A DNA stretch of 64,000 nt, from contig CAILUI010000172.1 of assembly GCA_903837355.1 (NCBI GenBank), positions 59,445 through 123,444 of the forward strand. The letters are read 5' to 3'. The translations under genes were made by a program, and so were the position numbers. This document shows, piece after piece, positions 34,140 through 43,302 of the stretch. Within the stretch, counting starts at the first letter, position 1, and each line of letters begins with the position of its first letter. The stretch is from an uncultured Victivallales bacterium (GTDB taxonomy: Bacteria; Verrucomicrobiota; Lentisphaeria; Oligosphaerales; JAFGRS01). The notes under the pieces were generated by a model. The model worked only from the letters and a program-made list of their open reading frames with translations, was not told where the DNA came from and made no database searches.

Positions 34140-36086
34140 CTATGCCTCACGGGACTGCAGTTCCTCGCCGGCACGGACCAGACGCGCGCTGTTGAAAATG
34201 ATGACCAACGAACTGACACTGTGCAGAACCGCCGCCACGACCGGGGTGACAATGCCGATGGTCGCGAAATATAGCCCCAGGAGGATGAAACCAAGACCCA
34301 TCGCCAGGTTCTGGTTCATGAACAGACGAGCCTTGCGCGCCAGGGCGATGAAGAAAGGGATGCGGCGCAGGTCGTTGTTCATCAGAGCGACCGAGGCACT
34401 CTGGATGGCCACGTCGCTGCCGATCGCGCCCATGGCGATGCCGATGTCGCCGGCGGTCAGGGCGGGTGCGTCGTTGACGCCATCGCCGACGACGGCGACC
34501 AGCACACCGGCCTCATGGAGTTGGCGAACATAGGCCGCCTTTTCCTCGGGGAGGCACCCTGCCTTGATCTCGGTGATGCCGAGCTTGGCGCCGACGCTGC
34601 GCGCCACCGTCTCGTTGTCACCCGTCACCATGCAGCACTGCTTCACGCCAAGCTCGCGGAGCTGGCGAATCGCTTCGGCGGCCATCGGGCGCAGGGCATC
34701 GCGCAGGCCGATCCAACCCAGCACCTGCTGGTCCTTGGCCACGAAGACGATACTCATGGCGGCGGTCTCCGGGTCGGCGAGCGTGGCGGCCATGCCGCTG
34801 GTGTCCAGTCCTTCGTCACGGAGCCAGGTCTCGCGGCCGACTCGGCAGGTCGCCCCGGCAAACATCGCCTTGACGCCGCGGCCGGCGACCTCGGTGTACT
34901 GCTCCGGATCGCGCCAGGCGATGCCGGCTTCGCGCGCCAGCCGCTTCATGGCTTCGGCGGCAGGGTGATTGCTGTGGTACTCAGTGGTCGTCGCCACCAA
35001 CAGCAACTCGGCCAGGTCGACGCCTGCGGCCGGCTGCAGCCGGGCGATCTCAAGGTTGCCCTCGGTCAGCGTGCCGGTCTTGTCGAAGACGACCGCCTTA
35101 ACCCGTGCGGCAATCTCAAGCAACGAAATATCCTTGATCAGGATCCCCAGGCGAGAGGCCGCCGCAATGGCAGCGATCACCGCCGAGGGCGTCGCGATCA
35201 CCAGAGCGCACGGGCAGGACATCACCAGCACCGCAATGACCCGGTTGATGTCGCTGGTGAAGAACCAGACCAAGGCCGCGATCATCAGGATGGTCGGCGT
35301 GTAGTAACCCACGTAACGGTCGATCATGCGCATGATCGGCAGCTTGGAGCGCTCGGCGTCGGCAATCAGATGGCGGACCTTGCCCAAGGTGGTGTCGGTA
35401 CCGATGCGGGTGACGCGGAAGTCGAGCAGGCCCGTCAGGTTCTGCGTGCCGGCATAGACCTCGTCCCCGGCCGCCTTATCCGCCGGCAGCGACTCGCCGG
35501 TGATGGATGCCTGGTTGACGGAGCTGGTGCCGCTGACGATGACGCCGTCGGCAGGGAGATTCTCGCCGGGGCGCACCCGGCAGACATCGTCCAGGCGCAG
35601 TTCATCGAAGGCGTCCACCTGCTCCTCGCGGCCGTCCACGATCCGCCGCGCCACGCGCGGCGTCAGCCGGACGACGGCCTCGATCGCGGCCTCGGCCCCA
35701 ATGGCCGTCTTGCGCTCCAAGGTGATGGTCACCAGCATGAAAAAGGCGACGGCGCCGGCGGTCCGGTACTCGCCGTTGGCGAAGGCCGCCAGCAGCGCCA
35801 GGGCCACCAGCTCGTTCATGTACACCTTGCCCTGAATCAAGTCCTTGCCGGCGGACCAGAAAATGGGCAGCGAGAGCAGCAGCGCCCCGATCAGGCCGCT
35901 GAGCATGATCGCAAAAGGGTCGATGGCCGCGGCAAAGAAGCGCGCGGCCAAGTACGAGTTGAGCACCAGGATGCCGCCGAAAAGCGCCAGGCCGATGTGC
36001 GTCACCTCGCGCTGCGCGCGGTCGTGGCCGCCGGCCGAAAGCCGCGCCTTCTTCTCGAGCAGTTCGCTTGGGCTCTCAGCCAACAT
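34140..36086 (-). CDS. Heavy-metal translocating P1B-type ATPase
   Basis: The 648-residue cation pump is complete. It has two N-terminal helix pairs, the actuator domain with TGESLPADK, the metal-binding TM motif SCPCALVIATP and the phosphorylation site VFDKTGTLTEGN. The N-domain HP motif reads YHSNHPAAEAM, and the hinge reads VAVVGDGVNDAPAL. There is no N-terminal HMA or His-rich metal domain. The CPC motif is shared by Cu+ and Zn2+/Cd2+ pumps, and the last helices do not settle the ion for me. It sits between the SPFH genes and the ABC ATPase on one strand, a grouping that suggests joint action at the membrane. Confidence 0.92.
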   Translation of the reverse strand: MLAESPSELLEKKARLSAGGHDRAQREVTHIGLALFGGILVLNSYLAARFFAAAIDPFAIMLSGLIGALLLSLPIFWSAGKDLIQGKVYMNELVALALLAAFANGEYRTAGAVAFFMLVTITLERKTAIGAEAAIEAVVRLTPRVARRIVDGREEQVDAFDELRLDDVCRVRPGENLPADGVIVSGTSSVNQASITGESLPADKAAGDEVYAGTQNLTGLLDFRVTRIGTDTTLGKVRHLIADAERSKLPIMRMIDRYVGYYTPTILMIAALVWFFTSDINRVIAVLVMSCPCALVIATPSAVIAAIAAASRLGILIKDISLLEIAARVKAVVFDKTGTLTEGNLEIARLQPAAGVDLAELLLVATTTEYHSNHPAAEAMKRLAREAGIAWRDPEQYTEVAGRGVKAMFAGATCRVGRETWLRDEGLDTSGMAATLADPETAAMSIVFVAKDQQVLGWIGLRDALRPMAAEAIRQLRELGVKQCCMVTGDNETVARSVGAKLGITEIKAGCLPEEKAAYVRQLHEAGVLVAVVGDGVNDAPALTAGDIGIAMGAIGSDVAIQSASVALMNNDLRRIPFFIALARKARLFMNQNLAMGLGFILLGLYFATIGIVTPVVAAVLHSVSSLVIIFNSARLVRAGEELQSREA

Positions 36087-36131
36087 GGCTCAATCCTTGT
36101 GTCGCGCTCGGACGGGTGTGCAGCCGGTCGC

Positions 36132-37334
36132 TCATGGGTTGCCCGCCGGTGCGTTCCCGGCAGCGGGACGGCCAAACTTCACCGGCGGCGGACCGAGCTG
36201 GATACGCAGCTCCTGCCGGTCGCCCTCGGCCGCACGGATAACGTACTTGGTCTCCACTCGCCGCAGTACGTCCCGGATGGCGTCCGAGTAGAGAGCAACG
36301 AGCATGGTGTGCGGGTTCTTACGGTACTCATTGAGCACGGTCAGGAAGTATGAGCTCTCAGCCTGTACCGATTCCACGTTGCGCGTGCGGTAGGCCCGCG
36401 CTTCGTCAAGAACGCGGTAGGCCTCGCCTTCGGCGGCGGGGATGACCTGGGCGGCGTACTTGCCGGCGGCTTCGACGATCTGGCGCTGCTCCGTGGCCGC
36501 GTCACCAACCTTGCGGAACGCGGTCAGGGTGGCCGTCGGCGGCTGGATGTCTACCAGATTGACGAGCTGAGCGTCGATGCCCATGTCCAGCACGGCTAAC
36601 TTCTGCTCGACCCGCTTGCGCACGTTGTCCGTCAGCAGCTCCTTCACTTCGGGATCGCTCGGACTGACCCGCGACGAGCGCAGCATGTCCTCGACACTCC
36701 ACGTGCTGATCTCCGCCAGCGCGGCGTTGGCCAGGATATCCTGCAGAATCGCCGCATGGCCCTTCGGCGGCGGTTGCTTGCCGTCCGCACCCGGAACCAC
36801 CTCACTGTCGTCATAGAAGGCAAGGTAGTAACGCTTCGCGTCGCGCACCCGGTAGGTGAGGGTCCAGACGGCGTGGATGATGTTGGTGTCACCGGTCAGC
36901 AGGTACCCGTCCTGACCCGGCACCAAGGGCAGGTTCTCCATCGTCGCCGGGTCGGGGGTCTGGATCTGGTTGGGATTCACCCGCGGCCAGAACACCGCAT
37001 CGGTGGAGACCGAGAGCGCCTGCTGCGCCGGGATCTTCTTTACATAGTCCACCGGATAGGGCCAGGCCCAGTACCAGTGGCCGCTGGTCAGGACCGCGGT
37101 CGGACCACGCGCGCTGTCCAGCACCATCTCTTGAAGCCGACCGAAACGGAACAGCAGCGCTTCCTTGCCGTCTTCCACACGGAACACGCCGCTGAAGACC
37201 ATCCAGACAAAGATCACGATGATCAGCACGCGCAGGCCGAGGAAGAGGACGTGGAACATCCGCATCAGGGCCTGTAGGCCGGCCCCCGGTCCCTCACTAT
37301 CCCGCGGCGGCTCGATGACGATCTCGGGGCTCAT
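36132..37334 (-). CDS. hflK: SPFH-domain protein, HflK-like
   Basis: The 400-residue protein is anchored by a TM helix at ~34-53 (LRVLIIVIFVWMVFSGVF) and followed by the SPFH/band 7 domain: DGKEALLFRFGRLQE, GHWYWAWPYPVDYVKKIPAQ, VWTLTYRVRDAKRYY and a coiled region GEAYRVLDEARAYRTRNVESVQAES. The WPYP stretch points to HflK rather than HflC. In E. coli HflK/HflC form a ring that encloses the FtsH protease, and no ftsH gene is visible here. The chain carries extra residues (~105-135) compared with the core family. Its start overlaps the hflC stop by four bases. Confidence 0.85.
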   Translation of the reverse strand: MSPEIVIEPPRDSEGPGAGLQALMRMFHVLFLGLRVLIIVIFVWMVFSGVFRVEDGKEALLFRFGRLQEMVLDSARGPTAVLTSGHWYWAWPYPVDYVKKIPAQQALSVSTDAVFWPRVNPNQIQTPDPATMENLPLVPGQDGYLLTGDTNIIHAVWTLTYRVRDAKRYYLAFYDDSEVVPGADGKQPPPKGHAAILQDILANAALAEISTWSVEDMLRSSRVSPSDPEVKELLTDNVRKRVEQKLAVLDMGIDAQLVNLVDIQPPTATLTAFRKVGDAATEQRQIVEAAGKYAAQVIPAAEGEAYRVLDEARAYRTRNVESVQAESSYFLTVLNEYRKNPHTMLVALYSDAIRDVLRRVETKYVIRAAEGDRQELRIQLGPPPVKFGRPAAGNAPAGNP

Positions 37335-38302
37335 GGCTTGGCGTCCGTCGGGTTGCTCTTCACGTCGCCGCCGATGTCCGTGGCGCCCTTCAGGAAGAGG
37401 TCGTAGGGCGGAGTGTTGGTGTCGACCACCAGCGTCGTCTTCTCGGAGAGCGTCAGTCGCAAGGCGTCAAGCTTGCGCAGGAAGGCAGCCAGCTCCGGGC
37501 TCTGCTGGAAGACGGCATAGCTCTTTGCCGCCTGCTCGTCACCCTCAGCCCGGATGCGCTTGGACTCGGCCTGCGCCTTGGCTACGGTGTCGCTGGCCTC
37601 GCGGTCGGCCTCGGCGCGGATCCGCTGCGCCTCGCGCAAGCCGATCGAGAGGTACTCCTGAGCCCGCTTCTCGCGCTCCGCCCGCATGCGTGCAAAGACC
37701 TTCTGTGTGACTTGCTCCGGGAAGCCGACATGCTTGAATCCGATGTCGACGATCTCGATGCCGTACTGCTCCAAGGCGCGCGGCTGGGCCATGGCCAGGA
37801 TGTCTTTCTCGATCTGCGCCAGGCGGGCTTTGCCCGTGTCGATGTTGACGATCTCCGCCAACGCGTGCTGGGGCAGCACGTTGTTTCGCGAACTCCGCAC
37901 CAAGGCGTCGAGTTCGGAGGAGTAGTCCGTGCCCGGCGGCGGGAAACTCTTGAAGAACAGCGCGGGGTCGGCAACGCGCCAGAGGACGTAGGTCGAGACC
38001 ACGATCTGGTGGTTGTCGCTGGTGGTGATCTGCTCGGTGCGGCCCTTCTTCAGTTCGTACGTCTGCAGGCGCTTGTCGGTGCGCCAGACATCCTCGACGA
38101 AAGGCCACTTCCAGTGCAAACCGGCCTCGTAGACACGCACCTTGCCGCTGCCGTCCGTCTTGGCTTTGCCCAGACGCTTGACCAGCGCGATCTCCGTCTC
38201 GCGCACCTGAAACGTCACCAAGCCGGCCACGAAGATCCCGACGACAAGCGCCGCCAGAACCACCACGGGCCAGTGCTGCGACAGTGAACGCTTTTCATTC
38301 AT
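37331..38302 (-). CDS. hflC: SPFH-domain protein, HflC-like
   Basis: The 323 residues have a TM helix at ~11-31 and then the HflC pattern: VRETEIALVKRLGKA, GLHWKWPFVEDVWRTDKRLQTYE, STYVLWRVADPALFF, GIEIVDIGFKHVGFPEQV and the long Arg/Ala/Glu helix (IRAEADREASDTVAKAQAES). ATG 38300-38302. It is co-transcribed with the HflK-like gene (ATGA overlap) and lies 41 bases after the large SPFH gene, so the three probably assemble together in the inner membrane. Confidence 0.9.
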   Translation of the reverse strand: MNEKRSLSQHWPVVVLAALVVGIFVAGLVTFQVRETEIALVKRLGKAKTDGSGKVRVYEAGLHWKWPFVEDVWRTDKRLQTYELKKGRTEQITTSDNHQIVVSTYVLWRVADPALFFKSFPPPGTDYSSELDALVRSSRNNVLPQHALAEIVNIDTGKARLAQIEKDILAMAQPRALEQYGIEIVDIGFKHVGFPEQVTQKVFARMRAEREKRAQEYLSIGLREAQRIRAEADREASDTVAKAQAESKRIRAEGDEQAAKSYAVFQQSPELAAFLRKLDALRLTLSEKTTLVVDTNTPPYDLFLKGATDIGGDVKSNPTDAKP

Positions 38303-38343
38303 AGTTCAGAGGGTCCTCCCGCCCGCTGGCCGGGCCTGGATGC

Positions 38344-40323
38344 TCACTGTTCCGTGCCCACCTTCTCGACGTCCAGATCCAGCAGGTCCGGACGCAGCTT
38401 CTCCTGCAGATCGAGGATGAACACCTCGCTGCCGCGCGTCGTCGCAACCACGTACTTGCGGGTAGCGGCGCCTTCGGTCTCCAGCACCTCGAGGTAGCTG
38501 TTCAGCACAAACATGCTGGGGCAGGCCCGGTAGGCGATCAGTTGCTTGAGGAAACGCTCGGATTCGGCCTGCGCCACCTGCCCACGTTCCCGCCGATAAG
38601 CCTCCGCCGCACTGACTTGCGAGACCCGCTGGCCCTCGGCCTCCGGTTTGCGGCGCGCCGCATAGGCCTCGGACTCGAGGACGCGCTGCTGCATCTCCTC
38701 CGATGCCCCCACCACCTCGTTGAAGGCCGCGCCGACCTCCAACGGCGGGTGCAGCGTCTGCAGGCCAACGAAGGCGATGCGGATCCCCAGCTTACGCGCC
38801 TCGACCGCCGCCTGGATGCGCTCCTGCAGGGCCGCTGCCGCCGCTGTCCGCCCGGCTCCGAGGATATGGTTGAAGTCGGATTGCGCCAGGAAATGCACCA
38901 CCTCGCGCGTGGCCAAGGCCCGCAGTTCGGCCCGGGCATCCTGATGCCGATAGGCGAAATCGTAGAGATTGCTGACGCGGAAATACACCGGAATGTCAGC
39001 CGCCAGGAGCGATACCGTCAGGCCCCCGGCGTCGGCCGCCGCTGGACCCTTGGTCCCCGCGTCGTTCGCAACGCTGAACAGGGTCTCGTCACCGTGCCCG
39101 ACGCCGCTCCACAGGATGACTTCGGAATGAACCGCCTCATCCTTCGCCTTGGGCGCGGCCTCGTGGCCGTGCCCATCGTCTTCCGGCTCCGGCTCCGCCG
39201 GGGTCGGCGCGGCCGCCTCATCGCCATGCCCGATGACGACCTCCTGGAGCTGCTCAACCGGGAACACCAGAATGCGGGCCAGCGGCCAGGGGAGCTTCAC
39301 GTACAACCCCGGCGGCAGCACGCTGGGCGTACCGGCGCTATCCACCAGCACGCGCCCCAGGCGCTCGCGGATGCCGTTCTCGTACGGATTCACGGTGACG
39401 ACACAGGTCAGCAGCCAGAGCAGCAGGACCATGCATACGGCAAACGGCACGACCGTACGCTCCAGGAAGCGGTAAAACCAGACCTCCGAGACCTCGAAGC
39501 CGAACTGGTAGTCCAGCGAGGTCGCCACGTTGCGCGCCACGCCGCCAGGCTCGGTGAACAGGGCCAGGATGCGGCTCTCCGGCAGCGGACGCTCGCTCTC
39601 CCCCGGCATGCGGGGCCGGTAGAACTCAATCACGAAGCTCAGAACGAACTCAACCCCCAACGCCAGCAGCAACCCGGTCGACACCAGCGCACAACGGTGG
39701 TCCACTACCAGCACCCATTTCTGGAAGTGCTCACAGAGCATGACGCCGCCGCTGAGCACGAACAGCCCACCGGCCAGGAACATCCAGGCGCCGGGCGGCC
39801 GCAACCACCGGCAACCGGGCTCCCGGGAGACCCCAATGAAGTAACTGCCGCAGATGGCCGAGAACAGCCCCAGAATCATGCTCAGGGTCGTCATCGCCAG
39901 CGGCCGCCGCGCCACCGGGAAAGCCGGCTGCTGCGCCCAGGCACGCCAGAGCAGCACCCCGGTGAGCAGGATCGCCAGGCCCAGGACGATGGTGAAGAAG
40001 GGAACGAAATATTTCGTGAACTGTTCGTTGGCCCGAGTCGCGAGTCGCACGGCCTCGTCGGCATCCTCGAACAACTCGGTGGTGGCGTGGGTGCGGCGGT
40101 AGTCCGCTACCTGCTCCTGCTCGCTCGCCTGCCGCCGCGCGAACGCCGCCCGCCCCGCGGCCACCAGGCCGAGGAGGGCCACCACGCCAGCCGCCAGGTA
40201 CGCCGGCACCATGGCGGTCCCGTTCGCCGCCTTCGCGAGCAACACCCCCAGGGCCAGCGTCAACAGGCCAATGCCCGTGGCCACATAGCCCAGGTGTATG
40301 GGTCGTTTCGAGGTGTCTGTCAT
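38344..40323 (-). CDS. Large polytopic SPFH protein with a His/acid-rich insertion
   Basis: The 659-residue protein has about seven predicted TM helices in its first 310 residues (near 11-33, 38-58, 108-127, 143-165, 178-198, 212-233 and 291-310). A band 7 domain follows from ~312 (VNPYENGIRERLGR, PPGLYVKLPWPLARILVFP). The SPFH fold is interrupted at ~364-435 by an insertion rich in Asp, Glu and His (His366, 385, 387, 399, 410). It then resumes (VYFRVSNLYDFAYRHQD) and ends with a charged coiled region. Start ATG 40321-40323 follows AGGAGGT; an upstream frame to 40458 is not family-like. It is the first gene of the hflC-hflK-P-type ATPase run. Confidence 0.8.
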   Translation of the reverse strand: MTDTSKRPIHLGYVATGIGLLTLALGVLLAKAANGTAMVPAYLAAGVVALLGLVAAGRAAFARRQASEQEQVADYRRTHATTELFEDADEAVRLATRANEQFTKYFVPFFTIVLGLAILLTGVLLWRAWAQQPAFPVARRPLAMTTLSMILGLFSAICGSYFIGVSREPGCRWLRPPGAWMFLAGGLFVLSGGVMLCEHFQKWVLVVDHRCALVSTGLLLALGVEFVLSFVIEFYRPRMPGESERPLPESRILALFTEPGGVARNVATSLDYQFGFEVSEVWFYRFLERTVVPFAVCMVLLLWLLTCVVTVNPYENGIRERLGRVLVDSAGTPSVLPPGLYVKLPWPLARILVFPVEQLQEVVIGHGDEAAAPTPAEPEPEDDGHGHEAAPKAKDEAVHSEVILWSGVGHGDETLFSVANDAGTKGPAAADAGGLTVSLLAADIPVYFRVSNLYDFAYRHQDARAELRALATREVVHFLAQSDFNHILGAGRTAAAAALQERIQAAVEARKLGIRIAFVGLQTLHPPLEVGAAFNEVVGASEEMQQRVLESEAYAARRKPEAEGQRVSQVSAAEAYRRERGQVAQAESERFLKQLIAYRACPSMFVLNSYLEVLETEGAATRKYVVATTRGSEVFILDLQEKLRPDLLDLDVEKVGTEQ

Positions 40324-40520
40324 CCGCCGACTACCTCCTGCACCGCAGGCGCCAAACGTCGACGCCATAACACCGGAACGCCCTGCCGTCCGGTCTCGCC
40401 TGCATCCCGCACGGCACGCCTCACCGACGAACGCCGACGGGTTGGTGTAAACCAGCAAACTACCGCCGCAAACGCCATTCGCAAGCCGGGTGCCGAAAGC
40501 CCGATTGCCCCCGGCCCCCG

Positions 40521-40549
40521 ATTGCCCCGGCGACCTTCATTGGGCATAT
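40521..40549 (+). promoter_or_regulatory. Candidate promoter for yjbQ-priA-ligA
   Basis: TTGCCC and CATATT with a 17-base spacer lie 47 bases before the ATG at 40597, in the 273-base gap between divergent genes. Each box matches four of six consensus bases, so this is a moderate candidate only. Confidence 0.35.
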
Positions 40550-40596
40550 TGCTGCTTTGACCCAGAGTGGCGCCGCGGGTTGCCTGGAGATGGACC

Positions 40597-41013
40597 ATGA
40601 AGAGCTTTCGCCGGGAGCTGTGGTTTGAGTCGCCTCGTCGCCGCGAAATCCTCCACATCACGCCAGAGGTGGAGGATTGCCTGCGCCAGTCCGGCATCCA
40701 CGAGGGGCTCTGTCTGGTCAATGCGATGCACATCACGGCCTCCGTGTTCATCAACGATAACGAGGGCGGCTTACACCAGGACTTTGAGGAGTGGCTCGAA
40801 CGCCTGGCACCGGAGAAGCCCTATTCGCGCTACCGGCATAACGGCGCCGAAGACAATGGCGACGCACACCTGAAGCGCACCATCATGGGGCGGGAGGTGG
40901 TCGTGGCCATTACCGCCGGCCGCCTCGATCTCGGGCCCTGGGAACAGATCTTCTACTATGAGTTGGACGGCAAGCGTCGGAAACGGGTGTTGGTCAAGAT
41001 CATCGGCGAGTAA
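40597..41013 (+). CDS. YjbQ/UPF0047 family protein
   Basis: This 138-residue protein belongs to a small conserved family sometimes called secondary thiamine-phosphate synthase. The core is present: [42 protein letters not shown] followed by [14 protein letters not shown], and [19 protein letters not shown]. The conserved His and Asp/Glu residues suggest a metal-dependent active site. Start ATG 40597 follows GGAGATGG; an upstream reading from 40567 adds ten residues. The physiological role is not firmly known. It is the first of a plus-strand run with priA and ligA. Confidence 0.88.
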   Translation: MKSFRRELWFESPRRREILHITPEVEDCLRQSGIHEGLCLVNAMHITASVFINDNEGGLHQDFEEWLERLAPEKPYSRYRHNGAEDNGDAHLKRTIMGREVVVAITAGRLDLGPWEQIFYYELDGKRRKRVLVKIIGE

Positions 41014-41077
41014 GAGGCAGCCTGTCCGACCCCCGCGGCGTTGAGACGAACCGGGGATCGGCCGCTGAGCGCAGCAC

Positions 41078-43285
41078 ATGGCGGTTGCACGGGTGGTCAC
41101 CGATCTCGGCCTGGACCGGGAGTTCGATTACCTGATCCCCCCAGAGATGGAGGGGCAGGTGCACCCCGGGTCACGGGTCGTGGTCCCGTTCGGTACCTCC
41201 CGGCGCCCGGGCTACGTCCTCGGTATTAAGCCGACGTCGGAAGTCGCGGCGGCGCGGCTCAAAGCCCTGGCCGCCATCGCCGGCGAGAACGAGCAGATCC
41301 CAGCCAACCTGCTGCGCCTGGCGGATTGGATGTCACGCTACTACTGCTGTCCGCGCGAGCATGCCGTCCGCGCCATGCTGCCGGCCGTCGTCCGCGCCGG
41401 CCGGGTGAAGAGTCGCCGCCGTGCCTATGCCTGCCTCGCCGCGCACAGCCACAAGGGCGAGGTCAGTACAGGCCTCAGCGAGCGCCAACGCCGCGTGCTC
41501 GAGACTCTGCTGCGCCGCGGGGCCTGTCCCGTGGCCGACCTCTGTGCCGAGAGCGTCGTCACCCCCGCCGTGGTGCGCACTCTCCAGAAGAAGGGACTCG
41601 TGGTCCTCGAAGACCGCGTGGTCGAACGCGATCCCTTCGCTGATGACATCATCCTGCCCTCGGTGCCGCTGGCGCTGACCACCGAACAGGCGCAGGCGCT
41701 GGCCGCCATCAGCACCAGCGCCAGCGCCCGCGACGGCGCCGTGATCCTCCTGCATGGGGTCACGGGCAGCGGCAAGACGGAAGTCTACCTGCAGGCCATC
41801 CAGCGCTGCCTCGAGGAGGGCCGTGACGCCATTGTCCTGGTCCCCGAGATCGCCCTCACCCCACAGACCTGCGAACGCTTCCGGGCCCGCTTCGGCGACC
41901 GGGTGAGCGTGCTGCACAGCGGCCTGAGCGACGGCGAGCGGTTCGATGAATGGACGCGGGTGCACCAGGGCCGCTCCCGCATCGTCGTCGGGGCGCGCAG
42001 TGCGCTGTTCGCTCCCTTCCGCAACCTCGGCCTGATCGTGGTTGACGAGGAGCATGAGAATACCTACAAACAGGAGGAGTCGCCCCGCTACCACGCCCGC
42101 GACGTCGCCGTGGTGCGCGGCAAGCTCGAGCAGGCCACCGTGGTGCTTGGATCGGCCACCCCATCGCTCGAGTCCTACAGCAACGCGCGCAGCGGCAAGT
42201 ACCGCCTGGCCCAACTCAGCCGCCGCGTCGACGACTGCGAAATGCCGTCGATGGAGGTCGTTGATATGTGCGCCGAAGCCGCCATGCGCGGTCAGGCGCA
42301 AATCTTCTCGCGTCGGCTTGAGGCACTGATCGAAGACCGCCTGGGCAAGGGCGAGCAGACCATCCTCTTCCTTAACCGCCGGGGTTACGCGACGCAGTTC
42401 ATGTGCACTGTCTGCGGCTTCGTGGCCACCTGCACGGACTGCGAAACCAGTTACACCTACCACAAACGCGACCAGATGCTCTGCTGCCACCTCTGTGGCC
42501 ATCTCCACAAATCCCCCACCGTCTGCCCGCAGTGTGGCGACGCCAAGATCCGCTACCCGGGAGTGGGCACGGAGAAGGTGGAGGCCGCGACCCACGCCCT
42601 CTTCCCGCGCGCCACCATCGGCCGGATGGACTCCGATACCATGACTACGCGGCGCTCCTACACGGAGGCCTTGGAAGCCTTCCGCGCCGGCCGCATGCAC
42701 ATCCTCATCGGTACCCAGATGATCGCCAAAGGCCTGCATTTCCCAAACTGCACGCTGGTCGGCATCCTGTTCGCCGACATGGGCTTGTACATGCCCGATT
42801 TCCGCGCCGGCGAGCGTACCTTCCAACTCCTGACCCAGGTCGCCGGTCGCGCCGGCCGCGGGGAACGCGCCGGACACGTCGTGGTGCAGACCTACACGCC
42901 CTACCACCCGGCCCTGCAGCACGCCCTCAAACATGACTTCGAAAGCTTCTACGCCGAGGAGATGCCCGACCGCATCGCCCTCGGTTTCCCGCCGGCCACG
43001 CACATGGCGCTCGTACATGTCCGCAGCCCCGTCCCGACGCAGGCGGAGGAGGTGGCCGCGGCACTGCTCGCAGGCCTGCGACCGGATCTGCCGTCCGCCG
43101 TCCAGGTCAGCGGACCCTTGCCCGCGCCCATCGCTAAGATGCGCGGGCTCTACCGCTACCAGATCGCCCTGCGCGGTGGCGACATCCGCGTCGTGGGTCG
43201 CCTGCTGCGTGAGCGCGTGCTCGGCCAACGTTTCCCCAAGGACGTCGACGTCTTTATCGATATCGATCCACGTTCGCTGATGTAA
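41078..43285 (+). CDS. priA: Primosomal replication helicase PriA
   Basis: PriA reloads the replisome at stalled forks. The 735 residues hold the 3'-BD domain (VVTDLGLDREFDYLIPPE, VPFGTSRRPGYVLG) and helicase lobe 1 with Walker A GVTGSGKTEVY and the DEEH box. Zinc-binding cysteine pairs follow (CTVCGF, CTDCE, CHLCGH, CPQCGD), then lobe 2 with GTQMIAKGLHFPN and QVAGRAGRGERAG. All motifs are intact and the length is normal. The ATG at 41078 is used. Confidence 0.95.
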   Translation: MAVARVVTDLGLDREFDYLIPPEMEGQVHPGSRVVVPFGTSRRPGYVLGIKPTSEVAAARLKALAAIAGENEQIPANLLRLADWMSRYYCCPREHAVRAMLPAVVRAGRVKSRRRAYACLAAHSHKGEVSTGLSERQRRVLETLLRRGACPVADLCAESVVTPAVVRTLQKKGLVVLEDRVVERDPFADDIILPSVPLALTTEQAQALAAISTSASARDGAVILLHGVTGSGKTEVYLQAIQRCLEEGRDAIVLVPEIALTPQTCERFRARFGDRVSVLHSGLSDGERFDEWTRVHQGRSRIVVGARSALFAPFRNLGLIVVDEEHENTYKQEESPRYHARDVAVVRGKLEQATVVLGSATPSLESYSNARSGKYRLAQLSRRVDDCEMPSMEVVDMCAEAAMRGQAQIFSRRLEALIEDRLGKGEQTILFLNRRGYATQFMCTVCGFVATCTDCETSYTYHKRDQMLCCHLCGHLHKSPTVCPQCGDAKIRYPGVGTEKVEAATHALFPRATIGRMDSDTMTTRRSYTEALEAFRAGRMHILIGTQMIAKGLHFPNCTLVGILFADMGLYMPDFRAGERTFQLLTQVAGRAGRGERAGHVVVQTYTPYHPALQHALKHDFESFYAEEMPDRIALGFPPATHMALVHVRSPVPTQAEEVAAALLAGLRPDLPSAVQVSGPLPAPIAKMRGLYRYQIALRGGDIRVVGRLLRERVLGQRFPKDVDVFIDIDPRSLM

Positions 43286-43302
43286 CCTCGTGCAGAGGCC
43301 CT

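Noticed and set aside
34515..36353. A 612-codon plus-strand frame, and similar ones at 38542-40560, 16609-18312 and 20978-22219
   Set aside because: Each is the complement of a well-supported gene (P-type ATPase, SPFH protein, importer, clpA). None has family motifs or a convincing start.
37331..37334. Frameshift between hflC and hflK
   Set aside because: The four-base ATGA overlap is a normal coupled start/stop; both products are full length.
41333..43228. Long minus-strand frames opposite priA and ligA (also 43669-45609)
   Set aside because: Opposite genes with complete motifs; the compositions are mirror images of the coding strand.
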